Positions 25,514-34,333 of a DNA stretch of 64,000 nucleotides are shown piece by piece (within the stretch, counting starts at the first letter, position 1; the number at the start of each line of letters is the position of its first letter). Made by a program: the position numbers and the translations under genes. The notes below the pieces were generated by a model. The model saw nothing but the letters and a program-made list of their open reading frames with translations. It was not told the DNA's origin and ran no database searches. The stretch lies in NCBI RefSeq assembly GCF_016786355.1, contig NZ_JADWYX010000051.1, positions 1 through 64,000 of the forward strand. Direction: 5' to 3'. The DNA is from Frankia sp. AgB1.9 (GTDB lineage: Bacteria; Actinomycetota; Actinomycetes; Frankiales; Frankiaceae).

Positions 25514-27063
25514 CCCTCCTGGGCGGCGGCTGCCTCGTAGCGTCGGTTTGGTGATCTTGTCGCGCCGATGGCGGTGACCAACCTCTGGTCCATCAGGGCC
25601 GTGAGGGCTGCCTTGACCCGGGCGCTGGTGAGCCCGGTCATGCTCTCGATCTCCCGGCGGGAAAGCGGCCGCGCGGCCGAGCGAATGGACTCGAGGACGA
25701 ACCAGTCTCGCTCGGCCGGAACCGTGGTACGAGATATCGAAGCGGTGGCTGCGTCCCTGGCCGTCGCATTGTCTCTGGCGGCCGCGGCGAGGTCGGCGCG
25801 CCGCGGGGGAGGCCCGCTGAGGGTCACCTCGAACCAGGAGATGTTGTCGGCGAACCGAGGCGCCGGCAGGCCAGCCACCGACATCGCCCGGACCATGGTG
25901 CGAATGCCGGATGCGCGGTTCTCGCAAACCGTCCTGCCCTCGCCCGGTACCTCGACGTCCTCCAGGAGCTTGAGCAGAAGGGCGTTGCGCGCCGACGACA
26001 GACCGGGCTCGCCGAGAGAGCTCACGCGGACGGCCCCGAAGAGGCCCCCGGGGTTGCGCACAGTTATCCGGTCCGGGTAGACCTCGACCTGGACCTGGGT
26101 GCCAAGTGAGTACTGGCCGAGGTCACGGTGCACGACCGCGTTCACGACCGCCTCCCGCAGCGCTTCCAGCGGGTACTCGTACACCGTTGACGCGCCGCCG
26201 CCCGGCGCGATGACCGTACCGCGTCGGATGGCCCGGGCAAGCTGCACGAGGGTTTCGCGAACCTGGAGCGGAACCGGGCCGTCGAACGCCCGGTTCTCGA
26301 GAAAACGCAAGCCGGTCCCGATCTCGGCGCCGTCGACCGTCGGGTACTCGACGAACGTGACCTCCAGCTGCGGGAAGAAGTGCTGTGGGAACCGGCCGAA
26401 GCAGAGCAGGCCGGCCAGCGAGGGCACCGGACCTGAATCGCCGGGCACCAGGACCCGGGTGGCCAGCAGAAGCTCACGATCGTCGAGGTCTCGGAAGGCG
26501 AACGGGCGCTGCAGACGCAGACGCTGAAGGTATGGCCCGACGATCTCCGGCATCAGGTCGCCCGGTGTGGCGTTCTGGACGGGGACGGTGTCGTCGACCG
26601 GCTGGCCACGGGCCGCGACCAGAGCGTGGACCTCGGCGGGACCGAGCCGGTAGTCGCCATCGCCTACGCGGACGTAGGAGCCGTTCGCCATGCCGGCGCC
26701 GCGGTAGTAGCAGGGCTTGGAGCTCCGATCCAGCTCGGCGACCTCCGCCACGACGAGCTGGACGCCCTCGAACTCCATGATCTCGATTAGTGGGGCCAGC
26801 GGCGGCGCCATCTGGTCACGCGAGAGATCGGCCAACGAGTCTCGGACCTTCTTCGGGTCAGCCACGCCGGTCGCCGCGAAACTGTGGGTCTCATCAAGCC
26901 CGAGCAGGATCACGCCGCCGCCTGGTGAGTTGGCGAACGCCGACAGGGTCTCCCGGGTCGACTTCGGCAGCTCCCGAGTAGCGCGCTTGGCCTCCACCCG
27001 AGCGAGATCCGTCCGCGAGTCGCGCAGCGTGCGAACGAGCTCGGCGAGTTCGGCGGCCAACAT
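25510..27063 (-). CDS. Schlafen/AlbA_2-type ATP-binding DNA-interaction protein
   Basis: The 517-residue protein has an N-terminal AlbA_2 (divergent AAA-4) domain: RVEAKRATRELPKS, LSAFANSPGGGVILLGLDE and GSYVRVGDGDYRL. A GHKL-like ATPase part contains the NAVVHRDL motif, and a winged-helix-like C-terminus follows (RREIESMTGLTSARVKAAL). Members act as transcription regulators and some occur in phage-defence loci; the role here is unknown. It is convergent with the sugar transferase (4-base overlap) and about 70 bases from the MFS gene. It may be accessory DNA. Confidence 0.85.
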   Translation of the reverse strand: MLAAELAELVRTLRDSRTDLARVEAKRATRELPKSTRETLSAFANSPGGGVILLGLDETHSFAATGVADPKKVRDSLADLSRDQMAPPLAPLIEIMEFEGVQLVVAEVAELDRSSKPCYYRGAGMANGSYVRVGDGDYRLGPAEVHALVAARGQPVDDTVPVQNATPGDLMPEIVGPYLQRLRLQRPFAFRDLDDRELLLATRVLVPGDSGPVPSLAGLLCFGRFPQHFFPQLEVTFVEYPTVDGAEIGTGLRFLENRAFDGPVPLQVRETLVQLARAIRRGTVIAPGGGASTVYEYPLEALREAVVNAVVHRDLGQYSLGTQVQVEVYPDRITVRNPGGLFGAVRVSSLGEPGLSSARNALLLKLLEDVEVPGEGRTVCENRASGIRTMVRAMSVAGLPAPRFADNISWFEVTLSGPPPRRADLAAAARDNATARDAATASISRTTVPAERDWFVLESIRSAARPLSRREIESMTGLTSARVKAALTALMDQRLVTAIGATRSPNRRYEAAAAQEG

Positions 27064-27136
27064 AGCGAGAGCTTAGCTCTACTTGGCGATACTTGGCGAA
27101 TTGCTTTGCCAGCTTGGCGGGCGTTGAGCCCGCGGT

Positions 27137-28591
27137 TCAGGTCTGTGCGTCGGTTGGGCGGCCTGGCAGGCCGCGGCTGAGGACGAGCATCGCGACGGCC
27201 GCGGCGGCCAGGAGTACGAACAGCCAGGTCAGCCAGTGCGCGCCGGCCCGCGCCTGGAGCAGGCCCAGCGTCGTGACGCCCAGCGAGGCGGACAGCTGGA
27301 CGGACATGAACACGGCGGTCGTGCCCTGCGGCTGCTCGGCCGGCGGGAGAAGCCGGAAGACGGTGGCGAAGGTCGGCGACGCGGTCAGGCCGAAGCCCAG
27401 CCCGATCCCGACGAACAGCGCGAACACCGCCGGCAGCGGAAGCCGGTCGTGGGCGAAGGCGAACGTCGTCAGACCGGCCGCGGTGACGACCGCGCCGGCG
27501 CGGACGAGCGGACGAGGCCCCGTCCGGTCGCTGACCCGCCCGCCCCACGACATCGACACGAACAGGCCGAGGCCCAGCGCGCACACCAACAGGCCCTGGC
27601 CGGCGCCGCGCAGGTGGTGGCGGTCCGCGCCGAAGATCGGCAGTGCGGCCTGCTGCCCGTACATCAGCAGGCCGACGCAGCACATCACCGCGAGGCTCGT
27701 GGCGAACCCGGGCCGCCGCAGCAGGCGTAGGTCGAACGCGGGTGGTGTCCGCGCCGTCAGCGCGTGCCTGACATACCCGGCGAGCAGCGCGGCTCCCGCG
27801 ACCGCGGCCGTGATGGTCACGGCGTCGGCACCCGCCTGGCCCGATCGGGTCAGCGCGAACAGGAGCCCGACGTAACCCGTCGTCAGCAGGGCCAGGCCGC
27901 GCAGGTCCGCGCGGGGCGCCGCGGCCGGTTCCGTTCCTGCCCCGCCGGTCGCGGCCTCGGCTCGGCCGGTGGGCCGGTCGGCCGGGATGAAGGCGATGGC
28001 GACGGCGAACAGGCCGAGGGTCAGCGGGATGTTGACGACGAAGATCCACTGCCAGTGGCCGGTCGCGAGCAGCAGGCCGCCGACCACCGGGCCGAGGGCC
28101 GGCGCGACGTTGATGATCATCGAGATCGTGCCCAGGACCCGGCCGACCCGGTCCTGGCGGGCGAGTCGGGCCGCGAGCATGAGCGACGTCGGCTCCAGCA
28201 GGCCGCCGCCCAGGCCCTGCACCACCCGGAACGCGATCAGCGCGCCCGCCGACCAGGCGAGGGCCGACAGCGCGGAGCCGAGCCCGAACAGCCCGAGCCC
28301 GACCAGGAAGACCAGCCGCCCGCCGAACCGCGCGGTAGCCCAGTTGAGCAGCGGCAGCATGGTCGCGGCGGCCAGCAGGTAGCCGACGCTGGTCCAGACG
28401 ACCGTCGTGAGCGGGGCGTGCAGGTCGGCCGTCAGCGTGCGCAGCGCGACGGAGACCACGGTGCCGTCCAGGACCGCCACCAGTGCGGCGAGCCCCAGCG
28501 CGAGCAGCGCGCCCGTCGGCGCTCCCGGTTCCTCGGCCGGCTCGGCGACCTCGGTCTGCGTACCCGAACCGACGGTTGTGTTTACGGTCAT
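27137..28591 (-). CDS. MFS drug/H+ antiporter, DHA2 (EmrB/QacA) family
   Basis: The 484-residue protein has the DHA2 features: VAVLDGTVVSVALRTL in helix 1, a helix-4 segment IAFRVVQGLGGGLLEPTS, motif C-like GPVVGGLLL, and about 14 hydrophobic segments. It should export toxic compounds using the proton gradient. It is divergently transcribed from a TetR gene with a dyad in the 73-base gap, the usual self-regulated efflux arrangement. The substrate cannot be told. Confidence 0.92.
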   Translation of the reverse strand: MTVNTTVGSGTQTEVAEPAEEPGAPTGALLALGLAALVAVLDGTVVSVALRTLTADLHAPLTTVVWTSVGYLLAAATMLPLLNWATARFGGRLVFLVGLGLFGLGSALSALAWSAGALIAFRVVQGLGGGLLEPTSLMLAARLARQDRVGRVLGTISMIINVAPALGPVVGGLLLATGHWQWIFVVNIPLTLGLFAVAIAFIPADRPTGRAEAATGGAGTEPAAAPRADLRGLALLTTGYVGLLFALTRSGQAGADAVTITAAVAGAALLAGYVRHALTARTPPAFDLRLLRRPGFATSLAVMCCVGLLMYGQQAALPIFGADRHHLRGAGQGLLVCALGLGLFVSMSWGGRVSDRTGPRPLVRAGAVVTAAGLTTFAFAHDRLPLPAVFALFVGIGLGFGLTASPTFATVFRLLPPAEQPQGTTAVFMSVQLSASLGVTTLGLLQARAGAHWLTWLFVLLAAAAVAMLVLSRGLPGRPTDAQT

Positions 28592-28601
28592 GGCGCAAAA
28601 C

Positions 28602-28625
28602 TACACCACACGGTTTAGTGTTGTA
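28602..28625. promoter_or_regulatory. Candidate TetR operator between the MFS and tetR genes
   Basis: Imperfect dyad: TACACCAC (28602-28609) and GTGTTGTA (28618-28625) match as inverted repeats at 7 of 8 positions, around an 8-base AT-rich spacer. It lies just upstream of the MFS start and between the divergent genes. Confidence 0.45.
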
Positions 28626-28664
28626 ACGTCCGTTCGCCGTCAACCCTGGGGCTACACTGGGCGG

Positions 28665-29303
28665 ATGGCGGTTGTGGACGCGAAGCGAGTGGCTCGTCCG
28701 GACAAGCGACGCGTGATCCTCGACGCGGCGGCACCGATCTTCGGTGACGAGGGATACGAGCGGGCGAGTGTCGACGCGATCGCCACGGCCGCCGGCGTCT
28801 CCAAGCCGACGATCTACAGCTACTTTGGCGGCAAGGACCAGCTGTTCCGCGAGTCGGTCGCGGACTCGGCCGTCCAGCTGAACGCCGACGCCCTCGAGGT
28901 GATCCAGCGCCTCGACCTCTCGGCGGTCGGCTGGCGCGACAGCCTGCGCGAGCTGGGCCTGCGCCTCGTCGAGTGCCAGCGCACCCCGTGCTCGCTCTTC
29001 CTCGCCCGCATGATCGCGGCGGAGACCGCCCGCGACCCCGAGGTCTACCGGCTGGTGCGCGTCAAGGCGGAGGCTCCGATCATGGAGGCGCTGGCGGGGC
29101 GCCTGGCGATGCTCGGCAATGCCGGCCACCTGGTGGTCCCCGACCCGACGCGGGCCGCCCACCAGTTCCTCGCCCTGATCGGCGCCGAGATCCAGGTCCT
29201 CACCGAGCACGGCACCGCGGCCGTCCCAGACGAGCTGATCCGGGCCGCCGTCGCTGCGGGCGTCGACACCTTCCTGCGCGCGCACGCCCGACCGCCCCAG
29301 TAG
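28665..29303 (+). CDS. TetR-family transcriptional regulator
   Basis: The 212-residue protein has a TetR helix-turn-helix at residues about 14-60 (RRVILDAAAPIFGDEGYERASVDAIA, then GVSKPTIYSYFGGKDQLF) and a ligand-binding helical domain with SLFLARMIAAETARDPE. It should repress the divergent MFS exporter and itself. The ATG at 28665 is set by the conserved N-terminus. Confidence 0.93.
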   Translation: MAVVDAKRVARPDKRRVILDAAAPIFGDEGYERASVDAIATAAGVSKPTIYSYFGGKDQLFRESVADSAVQLNADALEVIQRLDLSAVGWRDSLRELGLRLVECQRTPCSLFLARMIAAETARDPEVYRLVRVKAEAPIMEALAGRLAMLGNAGHLVVPDPTRAAHQFLALIGAEIQVLTEHGTAAVPDELIRAAVAAGVDTFLRAHARPPQ

Positions 29304-29317
29304 GCGGGGCGACGAGA

Positions 29318-29343
29318 AAGGCGGCGGTCGGGACCGCCGCCTT
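29318..29343. terminator. Bidirectional hairpin terminator
   Basis: Perfect 12-bp arms AAGGCGGCGGTC / GACCGCCGCCTT around two bases lie between the convergent tetR and cysQ stops. With A at one end and T at the other, it can serve both directions. Confidence 0.85.
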
Positions 29344-29361
29344 CGTGTGCCGCGGGGTGAC

Positions 29362-30135
29362 TCAGCCGGAGGACGACGCCCGGATCGCGGCCAGCACCGC
29401 CTCGGCCAGCTCGGGCCGGCAGATCACGAGGTCGGGCAGCAGCGGGTCGGCCTGGTTGTACCGCAGCGGCGAGCCGTCGATCCGGGTCGCGTGCAGACCC
29501 GCGGCGAGCGCGACCGCGACCGGGGCGGCCGAGTCCCACTCGTACTGGCCGCCGGCGTGCAGGTAGACGTCAGCCTCCCCGCGGATCACCGCGGAGGCCT
29601 TGGCGCCGGCCGAGCCCATCGGTATGACGACGCCGCCGATCCTCTCGGTGACGTCGGTGACGAGCTTGGGTGCCCTGGTACGGCTCGCGACCAGGCGTAC
29701 CGGCCCGGCCGGTCCGGCCGGCGGTGGGGTGATCGTCGCGCTCGACAGCGTGACCCCGACGGCCGGCAGCGCGACGGCCCCGGCGACGAGCCCGCCGGCC
29801 TGCCACAGCGCGACGTGCACGGCCCAGTCGGTGCGGCCCTCCTCGGCGAACTCCCGGGTGCCGTCGAGCGGGTCGACGATCCAGACCCGGTCGGCGCGGA
29901 GGCGGACCGGGTCGTCGACGGCCTCCTCGGACAGCACGGCGTCCTTCGGGCGGTGGCGGGCGAGCGCCGCGGCGAGCAGCCGCTGGGAGCCGGCGTCGCC
30001 GGCGTCCTTGAGTGCGGGCCCGTCCGCGAAGCCAACCTCGGCTCGGATCTCCAGCAGTCGTCGTCCGGCGTCTTCGGCCAGGAGGCTCGCGAGCTCGGCG
30101 TCGGCCAGCTCGGCGGTTGTGGTGTCGATGCTCAC
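29362..30135 (-). CDS. cysQ: 3'(2'),5'-bisphosphate nucleotidase (CysQ-like inositol monophosphatase family)
   Basis: The 257-residue protein has the Mg-dependent phosphatase motifs: LSEEAVDD (metal ligand Glu), WIVDPLDGTREF (D-x-x-D-G-T) and YEWDSAAPVAVALAAG. CysQ removes the 3'-phosphate of PAP/PAPS from sulfate assimilation. The divergent neighbour is an ATP-sulfurylase-like protein, which supports a sulfur-nucleotide role. Inositol-phosphate activity is the alternative. Confidence 0.88.
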   Translation of the reverse strand: MSIDTTTAELADAELASLLAEDAGRRLLEIRAEVGFADGPALKDAGDAGSQRLLAAALARHRPKDAVLSEEAVDDPVRLRADRVWIVDPLDGTREFAEEGRTDWAVHVALWQAGGLVAGAVALPAVGVTLSSATITPPPAGPAGPVRLVASRTRAPKLVTDVTERIGGVVIPMGSAGAKASAVIRGEADVYLHAGGQYEWDSAAPVAVALAAGLHATRIDGSPLRYNQADPLLPDLVICRPELAEAVLAAIRASSSG

Positions 30136-30279
30136 CGTTCCGATTTTATGGCAGAAGGCTGCCGCGAATCACGAGAACCGTCCTGCTCGGGCTGGCGGAG
30201 CGGTCGGGGCCATCCTGCCGTACGGCGAGCCAACGCCGTCGGACCGGCCGTCTTGTCACCGGACGGCTACGGTCCGAAG

Positions 30280-31443
30280 GTGCCCGTGCGCTGCCCCGTG
30301 CTCGTCGACGAGGACCGCGCCGCCGAGCTGTCGGCCGCCTCGGCCGGCTGGCCGTCGGCGCGGCTGACCCGTGCGCAGCTCGCCGACCTCGAGCTGCTGC
30401 TGCTCGGCGCCTTCGGACCGGCACCGGGCTACCCGGAGGACACCCTGCGCGACGGGCTGCGGCTGCCCTCGCTGGTCGTCCCGGCGCGAGACGCGGCCGG
30501 TCTCGGCCCCGGCGACGCCGTCGCGTTGCGGGAGCCCGAAGGTGAGCTCGTCGCGGCCATGCGGGTCGCCGGCGTCCGCCGGCGCGGTGGGCCGGTGGAC
30601 GCCGACAAGGAACGCACCGCGGCGCTGGCGCGGACGGCGAGCCGGGTCGAGCCCGACCGGCAGCCCGAGCCCACCGGCCGGGCCCGGCTGGTCGGCACGG
30701 TCGCGGGGCTGCGGCTGCCGAGCCACCCCGACTACCCGGAGCTGCGGCTGAGCCCCGTCGAGCTGCGTTCGGCGCTCACCGAACGCGGCTGGCTGCGCCC
30801 CGGCCGGTCGGCGCCCTGGGCGGTCTGGGCCGACGGCCTGCTGCACACGGCGGACATCGCTCGCATCCGGGCCCTCACCCGGCAGGGCAAGTACTGCGTC
30901 GTGCTCGCTCCGGTAGGCGGGACCGACCCGGGGGACCGGCGCTACCAGCTGCGCGTGCGCGCCCTGCTCGCGGCGCTCGACGCCCTCGACGAGCCGGTCC
31001 GCCCGACCGAGGCGACCCTGACCGCCGCCGCGCTCGCGGCCGAGGCCACCGGCGCTCCGGTGCAGCCGCCGGTGCCCACGCCGTCCCGGGTCGGGTCGGG
31101 CCAGCCGGCGCACGCGCTGCTGGTCCTGGTCCCGGTCGTGCCGAGCCCGGAGCTCGCCGCGCCCCGGGAGCCGGGGCTGTCCGCGACCTCTCCGCACGGT
31201 GCCGCGGCCGGTGACGACACCGGCACCGCGGACCGTGCCGCCGAGCTGGGCGCGCTGCGGGCCCACCTGGCCGAGTTCTACGGTCTGGGCGGCAGCCTCA
31301 CCGGTCCGGCACTCGGCGCCCCCGGGCGCGGTGAGCTGGCCGCGCTGCTCGCCGCCGGCAGGCCGATCCCCGCCGAGCTCAGCCCGCCCGGGGTGGCCGC
31401 CGAGCTCGACCGAGCCCACGCCGAGGGCTGGCTGCTCGGCTGA
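30280..31443 (+). CDS. Degenerate ATP-sulfurylase-like protein
   Basis: Residues about 25-160 resemble the PUA-like N-terminal domain of ATP sulfurylase: LTRAQLADLELLLLGAFGP, then LGPGDAVALREPEGELVA and later HPDYPELRLSPVELRSAL. The following part keeps VGGTDPGD (about residues 212-219) and RYQLRVRALLAAL, like the catalytic domain. However, the QxRNPxHxxH substrate motif is replaced by WADGLLHTADIARI. The 387-residue protein probably cannot make APS normally. It is divergent from cysQ. The GTG at 30280 is the likely start. Homology is by eye and should be treated as a hypothesis. Confidence 0.6.
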   Translation: MPVRCPVLVDEDRAAELSAASAGWPSARLTRAQLADLELLLLGAFGPAPGYPEDTLRDGLRLPSLVVPARDAAGLGPGDAVALREPEGELVAAMRVAGVRRRGGPVDADKERTAALARTASRVEPDRQPEPTGRARLVGTVAGLRLPSHPDYPELRLSPVELRSALTERGWLRPGRSAPWAVWADGLLHTADIARIRALTRQGKYCVVLAPVGGTDPGDRRYQLRVRALLAALDALDEPVRPTEATLTAAALAAEATGAPVQPPVPTPSRVGSGQPAHALLVLVPVVPSPELAAPREPGLSATSPHGAAAGDDTGTADRAAELGALRAHLAEFYGLGGSLTGPALGAPGRGELAALLAAGRPIPAELSPPGVAAELDRAHAEGWLLG

Positions 31444-31465
31444 CGCCGACGCCGGCCGACGATCG

Positions 31466-31636
31466 GGCTAGTTGTCGAGGCCGGCAAGGCTCTCAGTTCC
31501 GGCGTCCCCATGATCGCTGGTTCGGCCCCCCGGTGGTCGTAACCTGGCCTGTTTCGTAGCCACCAGAGGGCGAAAACGGCGATCAAGGCGACGGGCAGAC
31601 CCTGGCGGTCGCGGCACTGGCTAGTTGTCGAGGCCG
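31466..31636. repeat. 18-bp direct repeats bracketing a palindromic element
   Basis: GGCTAGTTGTCGAGGCCG is present at 31466-31483 and again at 31619-31636. The second copy carries the last codons and stop of the YbjQ-domain gene. The first looks like a duplicated target site, with 135 bp containing a palindromic element between them. Confidence 0.85.
31511..31585. repeat. Palindromic element, copy 1 (diverged)
   Basis: TGATCGCTGGTTCGGCCC on the left and AGGGCGAAAACGGCGATCA on the right form imperfect arms around GGTGGTCGTAACC...GTAGCCACC. It is the same family as the elements at 40686 and 41618. Confidence 0.8.
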
Positions 31637-32478
31637 AGGGTGAACTGGGGCTTGGGCGCGGTGTCGGCCAGGCGGTGGGCCGGGTCCAGCGTGCGGATCG
31701 CGGTTCCGGTCGCGAAGAACTCGGTCGCGTGCTCGCCCCAGACATGGTTGCTCACCACGAGGTCGACGCCGACGATGCCGTTGGCCCCGGCCTGGGCCGC
31801 CTCGGCCTGCATGCGGGTCAGCGCCAGCTCGCGAGCCTGGTAGACCCCCTGGGTGAACGTGGTCATCTCCTGGTTGACGCCGACCTGGCGTAGCGACTGG
31901 AAGACGCCCTGGTGGGCGATGTGGTAGACGCAGGTGCCGAGGACGAAGGCCACCGGTACCGAGCCCGCCGCCAGCAGCCGGTAGAAGTCCTGCGCGGACA
32001 GGTCCGAGGTGAACGGGTGCCCGTTGGGCGCGCGGTGGGCCCCCGGCGACCGGATCGCCCGCACGGCCGTGCCCGCCGCGATGAACTCCAGGACGTTCTG
32101 GCCCCAGGCGTAGTACTGCACGCGCAGTTTCACCCCGACGATGCCGTCCGCGCCCAGCCGCTCGGCCTCGCTCTGCATCCGGCCCATCGCCAGCTCGCGC
32201 GCCGAGTACATCGCCTGGCTGAGCACGCCCAGCTCCTGGTTCGTCTTCCACCCCGCGGCCTGCAGGCCGATGTGGTAGATCGACGAGCCGACGACGAACC
32301 CCAGCGGCTCGAATCCGGCCTCGTTGAGCAGCACGTACTCCGACACCGAGAGGTCCGACGTGAAGACCCCGTTCGGCGCCGCTCCCGCCGTCATCGCCAG
32401 CCGCGTTCCGGCGGCGTCGGGTTCCCACCCGGCGCCGGGTGGCTGCTGGCTGTCGCCGCCGCGACCGAACCCCGCCAT
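31621..32478 (-). CDS. Tandem YbjQ/heavy-metal-binding-domain protein
   Basis: The 285-residue protein has two copies of a YbjQ (UPF0145)-like domain. The first is about residues 36-145 (SLEGFVVGSSIYHIG-like, ARELAMGRMQSEAERLGADGIVGVKL, EFIAAGTAVR). The second is about 155-270 (CVYHIAHQG, ARELALTRMQAEAAQAGANGIVGVDLV, EFFATGTAIR). Usual members have one domain of about 105 residues and form pentamers. A GAGGAGGG ribosome site supports the ATG at 32478. Function is unknown; the family name reflects proposed metal binding. Confidence 0.85.
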   Translation of the reverse strand: MAGFGRGGDSQQPPGAGWEPDAAGTRLAMTAGAAPNGVFTSDLSVSEYVLLNEAGFEPLGFVVGSSIYHIGLQAAGWKTNQELGVLSQAMYSARELAMGRMQSEAERLGADGIVGVKLRVQYYAWGQNVLEFIAAGTAVRAIRSPGAHRAPNGHPFTSDLSAQDFYRLLAAGSVPVAFVLGTCVYHIAHQGVFQSLRQVGVNQEMTTFTQGVYQARELALTRMQAEAAQAGANGIVGVDLVVSNHVWGEHATEFFATGTAIRTLDPAHRLADTAPKPQFTLGLDN

Positions 32479-32675
32479 GACGCCCTCCTCGATCGCGCCC
32501 GGCCGCCGGCCTGACCAGCCCGCCGCCCCGGGAACCTGGCGGCACGCTACGCGCCGAATAGGTATCGGCCGAGCCCGGGTAGCGGCCAGGACCGTGGTCC
32601 GACCCGGCAATGGCACGGGTCGGTCCGGCGCGCGACCCAATGACCGGCTTCGGTCACGGCGCTACATTTCGGTTC

Positions 32676-33149
32676 ATGGCTTCGCCCTCGCGGCCACCGG
32701 CCGAACCGCCCCAGCCGACCGGATTGCCGCCTGCGGGTTCGCCGCCGCCGGGGCAACCTCCGGACGCGCTCGGGAATCTCGTCGTCGCGCATCTCCGACG
32801 GGTGGAGACGGCGATGCTGGCGCACGTCCTCGTGACGACGCTGGCCGGGGCACTGCCGCCGTCGATGGTGCGCGTCGAACGCCGCCGCTCCGTCACCGGC
32901 CGGCTTGCCCGTCGGCCTGGCGAGCCCGTCGGCGTGAGCGTCCTGGCCGCCGACCGGATGCTGACGTTCCGCATTCCGGCCCTGGGCCTGATCGAGGCGA
33001 GCGTCAGCCATGTCGTGCACGGCGTGGTTCTCTCGACGGCCCCCACCACCGTCACCGACTGGCTCGACCAGCTCAGCGCCCTGCTCACCGAGATCAGCCG
33101 GAGAGACGAGGCCACCCGAGGGGCCCTCGAACGTTTCCTGGTCGGCTGA
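32676..33149 (+). CDS. Hypothetical protein with Pro-rich N-terminus
   Basis: I do not recognise a family. The 157-residue product has about 30 Pro/Ser-rich residues, then a soluble alpha/beta part (NLVVAHLRRVETAMLAHVLVTTLAG, VSVLAADRMLTFRIPALGLIEASVSHVVHGVVLS) ending with an amphipathic helix. Codon composition looks like the coding neighbours. It is divergent from the YbjQ gene, 197 bases away. ATG 32676 is one option; the frame opens at 32610. Confidence 0.55.
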   Translation: MASPSRPPAEPPQPTGLPPAGSPPPGQPPDALGNLVVAHLRRVETAMLAHVLVTTLAGALPPSMVRVERRRSVTGRLARRPGEPVGVSVLAADRMLTFRIPALGLIEASVSHVVHGVVLSTAPTTVTDWLDQLSALLTEISRRDEATRGALERFLVG

Positions 33150-33250
33150 GCCGCGCCGGCCTGATCTGCTGAAATCCAGCGGGCAATCGCCGCCGGCGAC
33201 GACTGTTGAGGAGCGCGTGTCGTTCGCGGGTCTGCCGGCAGGCGGCTTCG

Positions 33251-34333
33251 CTACGAGCCGAGTCCGGGAATGATGTCGGAGAGCGTGTAGGTGAGTGGCT
33301 GCTCAAGTTGCTCGTAGGTGCAGGAATCGGGGGTGCGGTCGGCGCGCCACCGGACGAAGTGGGCCAGGTGCCGGAAGCGGGTGCCCTCCATGTGCTCGTA
33401 CTTGACCTCCAGCACCCGCTCGGGACGCAGCGGGATGAACGACAGGTCCTTCTGCGCGTTCCACCGGTTCACGTTGCCGGGCAGCCGCTGGCTCTGGTGC
33501 GCCTCGGCGCTGGCCCACTCCTGCCACGGATGGTCGTCGCCGTCGCCGAGCAGGAGCGGGGCGAGTTCGTCCACCAGTTCGGCCCGGCGCTTGGCGGTGA
33601 AAGCCCCGACGACGCCGACGTGCTGCAGCTTGTTCTCGTCGTTGTAGAGCCCGAGCAGCAGCGAGCCGACGAGCGGGGTGGCCACCGTGGACGTCTTGTG
33701 CCAGCGGAAGCCGGCGAGGACGCAGTCGGCGGTGCGGACATGCTTGATCTTGAACATGACACGCTTGTCAGGCTGGTAGACGCCCTCCAGCGGCTTGGCG
33801 ATCACGCCGTCGAGGTGTGCGCCTTCGAGCTCGACGAACCAGCGGTTGGCGACGTCCAGATCGGTAGTGGTCGCGGTGAGGTGGACCGGCGCCTTCGCCG
33901 TGGCCAACGCGGCTTCGAGCGCGGCGCGCCGTTCGGAGAACGGGCGCCCGGTGTAGTCCTCGTCGCCGAGCGCGAGCAGATCGAAAGCGATGAACGAGGC
34001 CGGGGTCGTCCCGCTCAACAGCTTGACCCGCGACACCGCGGGGTGGATGCGCTGCTGCAACGCCTCGAAGTCCAGCCTGCCGTCCAGGGCGATGACGATC
34101 TCGCCGTCGAGGACGCACCGGTCGGGCAGTTCGGCCTTGACCGCCTCGACCAGCTCGGGGAAGTAGCGGGTCATCGGCTTCTCGTTGCGGCTGCCGAGCT
34201 CGACCTCGTCACCGTCCCGGAAACAGATGCACCTGAAGCCGTCCCATTTGGGCTCATAGGACGCCCCGGATGGGATGGTCGGGACCGACTTCGCCAGCAT
34301 CGGCGCGACCGGCGGCATCACGGGCAGCTTCAT
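33251..34333 (-). CDS. ligC: ATP-dependent DNA ligase (LigC type)
   Basis: The 360-residue protein has the adenylated Lys29 in EPKWDGFR, nucleotidyltransferase motifs LDGEIVI and FEALQQRIHP, DGVIAKPLEGVY, and an OB-fold domain ending with EVKYEHMEGTRFRH. Length and sequence match LigC, the stand-alone actinobacterial ligase linked to base-excision and backup end-joining repair. No Ku or LigD gene is nearby. ATG 34333 removes an upstream open extension without family similarity. Confidence 0.9.
   Translation of the reverse strand: MKLPVMPPVAPMLAKSVPTIPSGASYEPKWDGFRCICFRDGDEVELGSRNEKPMTRYFPELVEAVKAELPDRCVLDGEIVIALDGRLDFEALQQRIHPAVSRVKLLSGTTPASFIAFDLLALGDEDYTGRPFSERRAALEAALATAKAPVHLTATTTDLDVANRWFVELEGAHLDGVIAKPLEGVYQPDKRVMFKIKHVRTADCVLAGFRWHKTSTVATPLVGSLLLGLYNDENKLQHVGVVGAFTAKRRAELVDELAPLLLGDGDDHPWQEWASAEAHQSQRLPGNVNRWNAQKDLSFIPLRPERVLEVKYEHMEGTRFRHLAHFVRWRADRTPDSCTYEQLEQPLTYTLSDIIPGLGS

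Noticed and set aside
23837-25927. 696-residue minus-strand open frame opposite the sugar transferase
   Set aside because: Gln/Arg/His-rich product with no motifs, antisense to a clear membrane enzyme.
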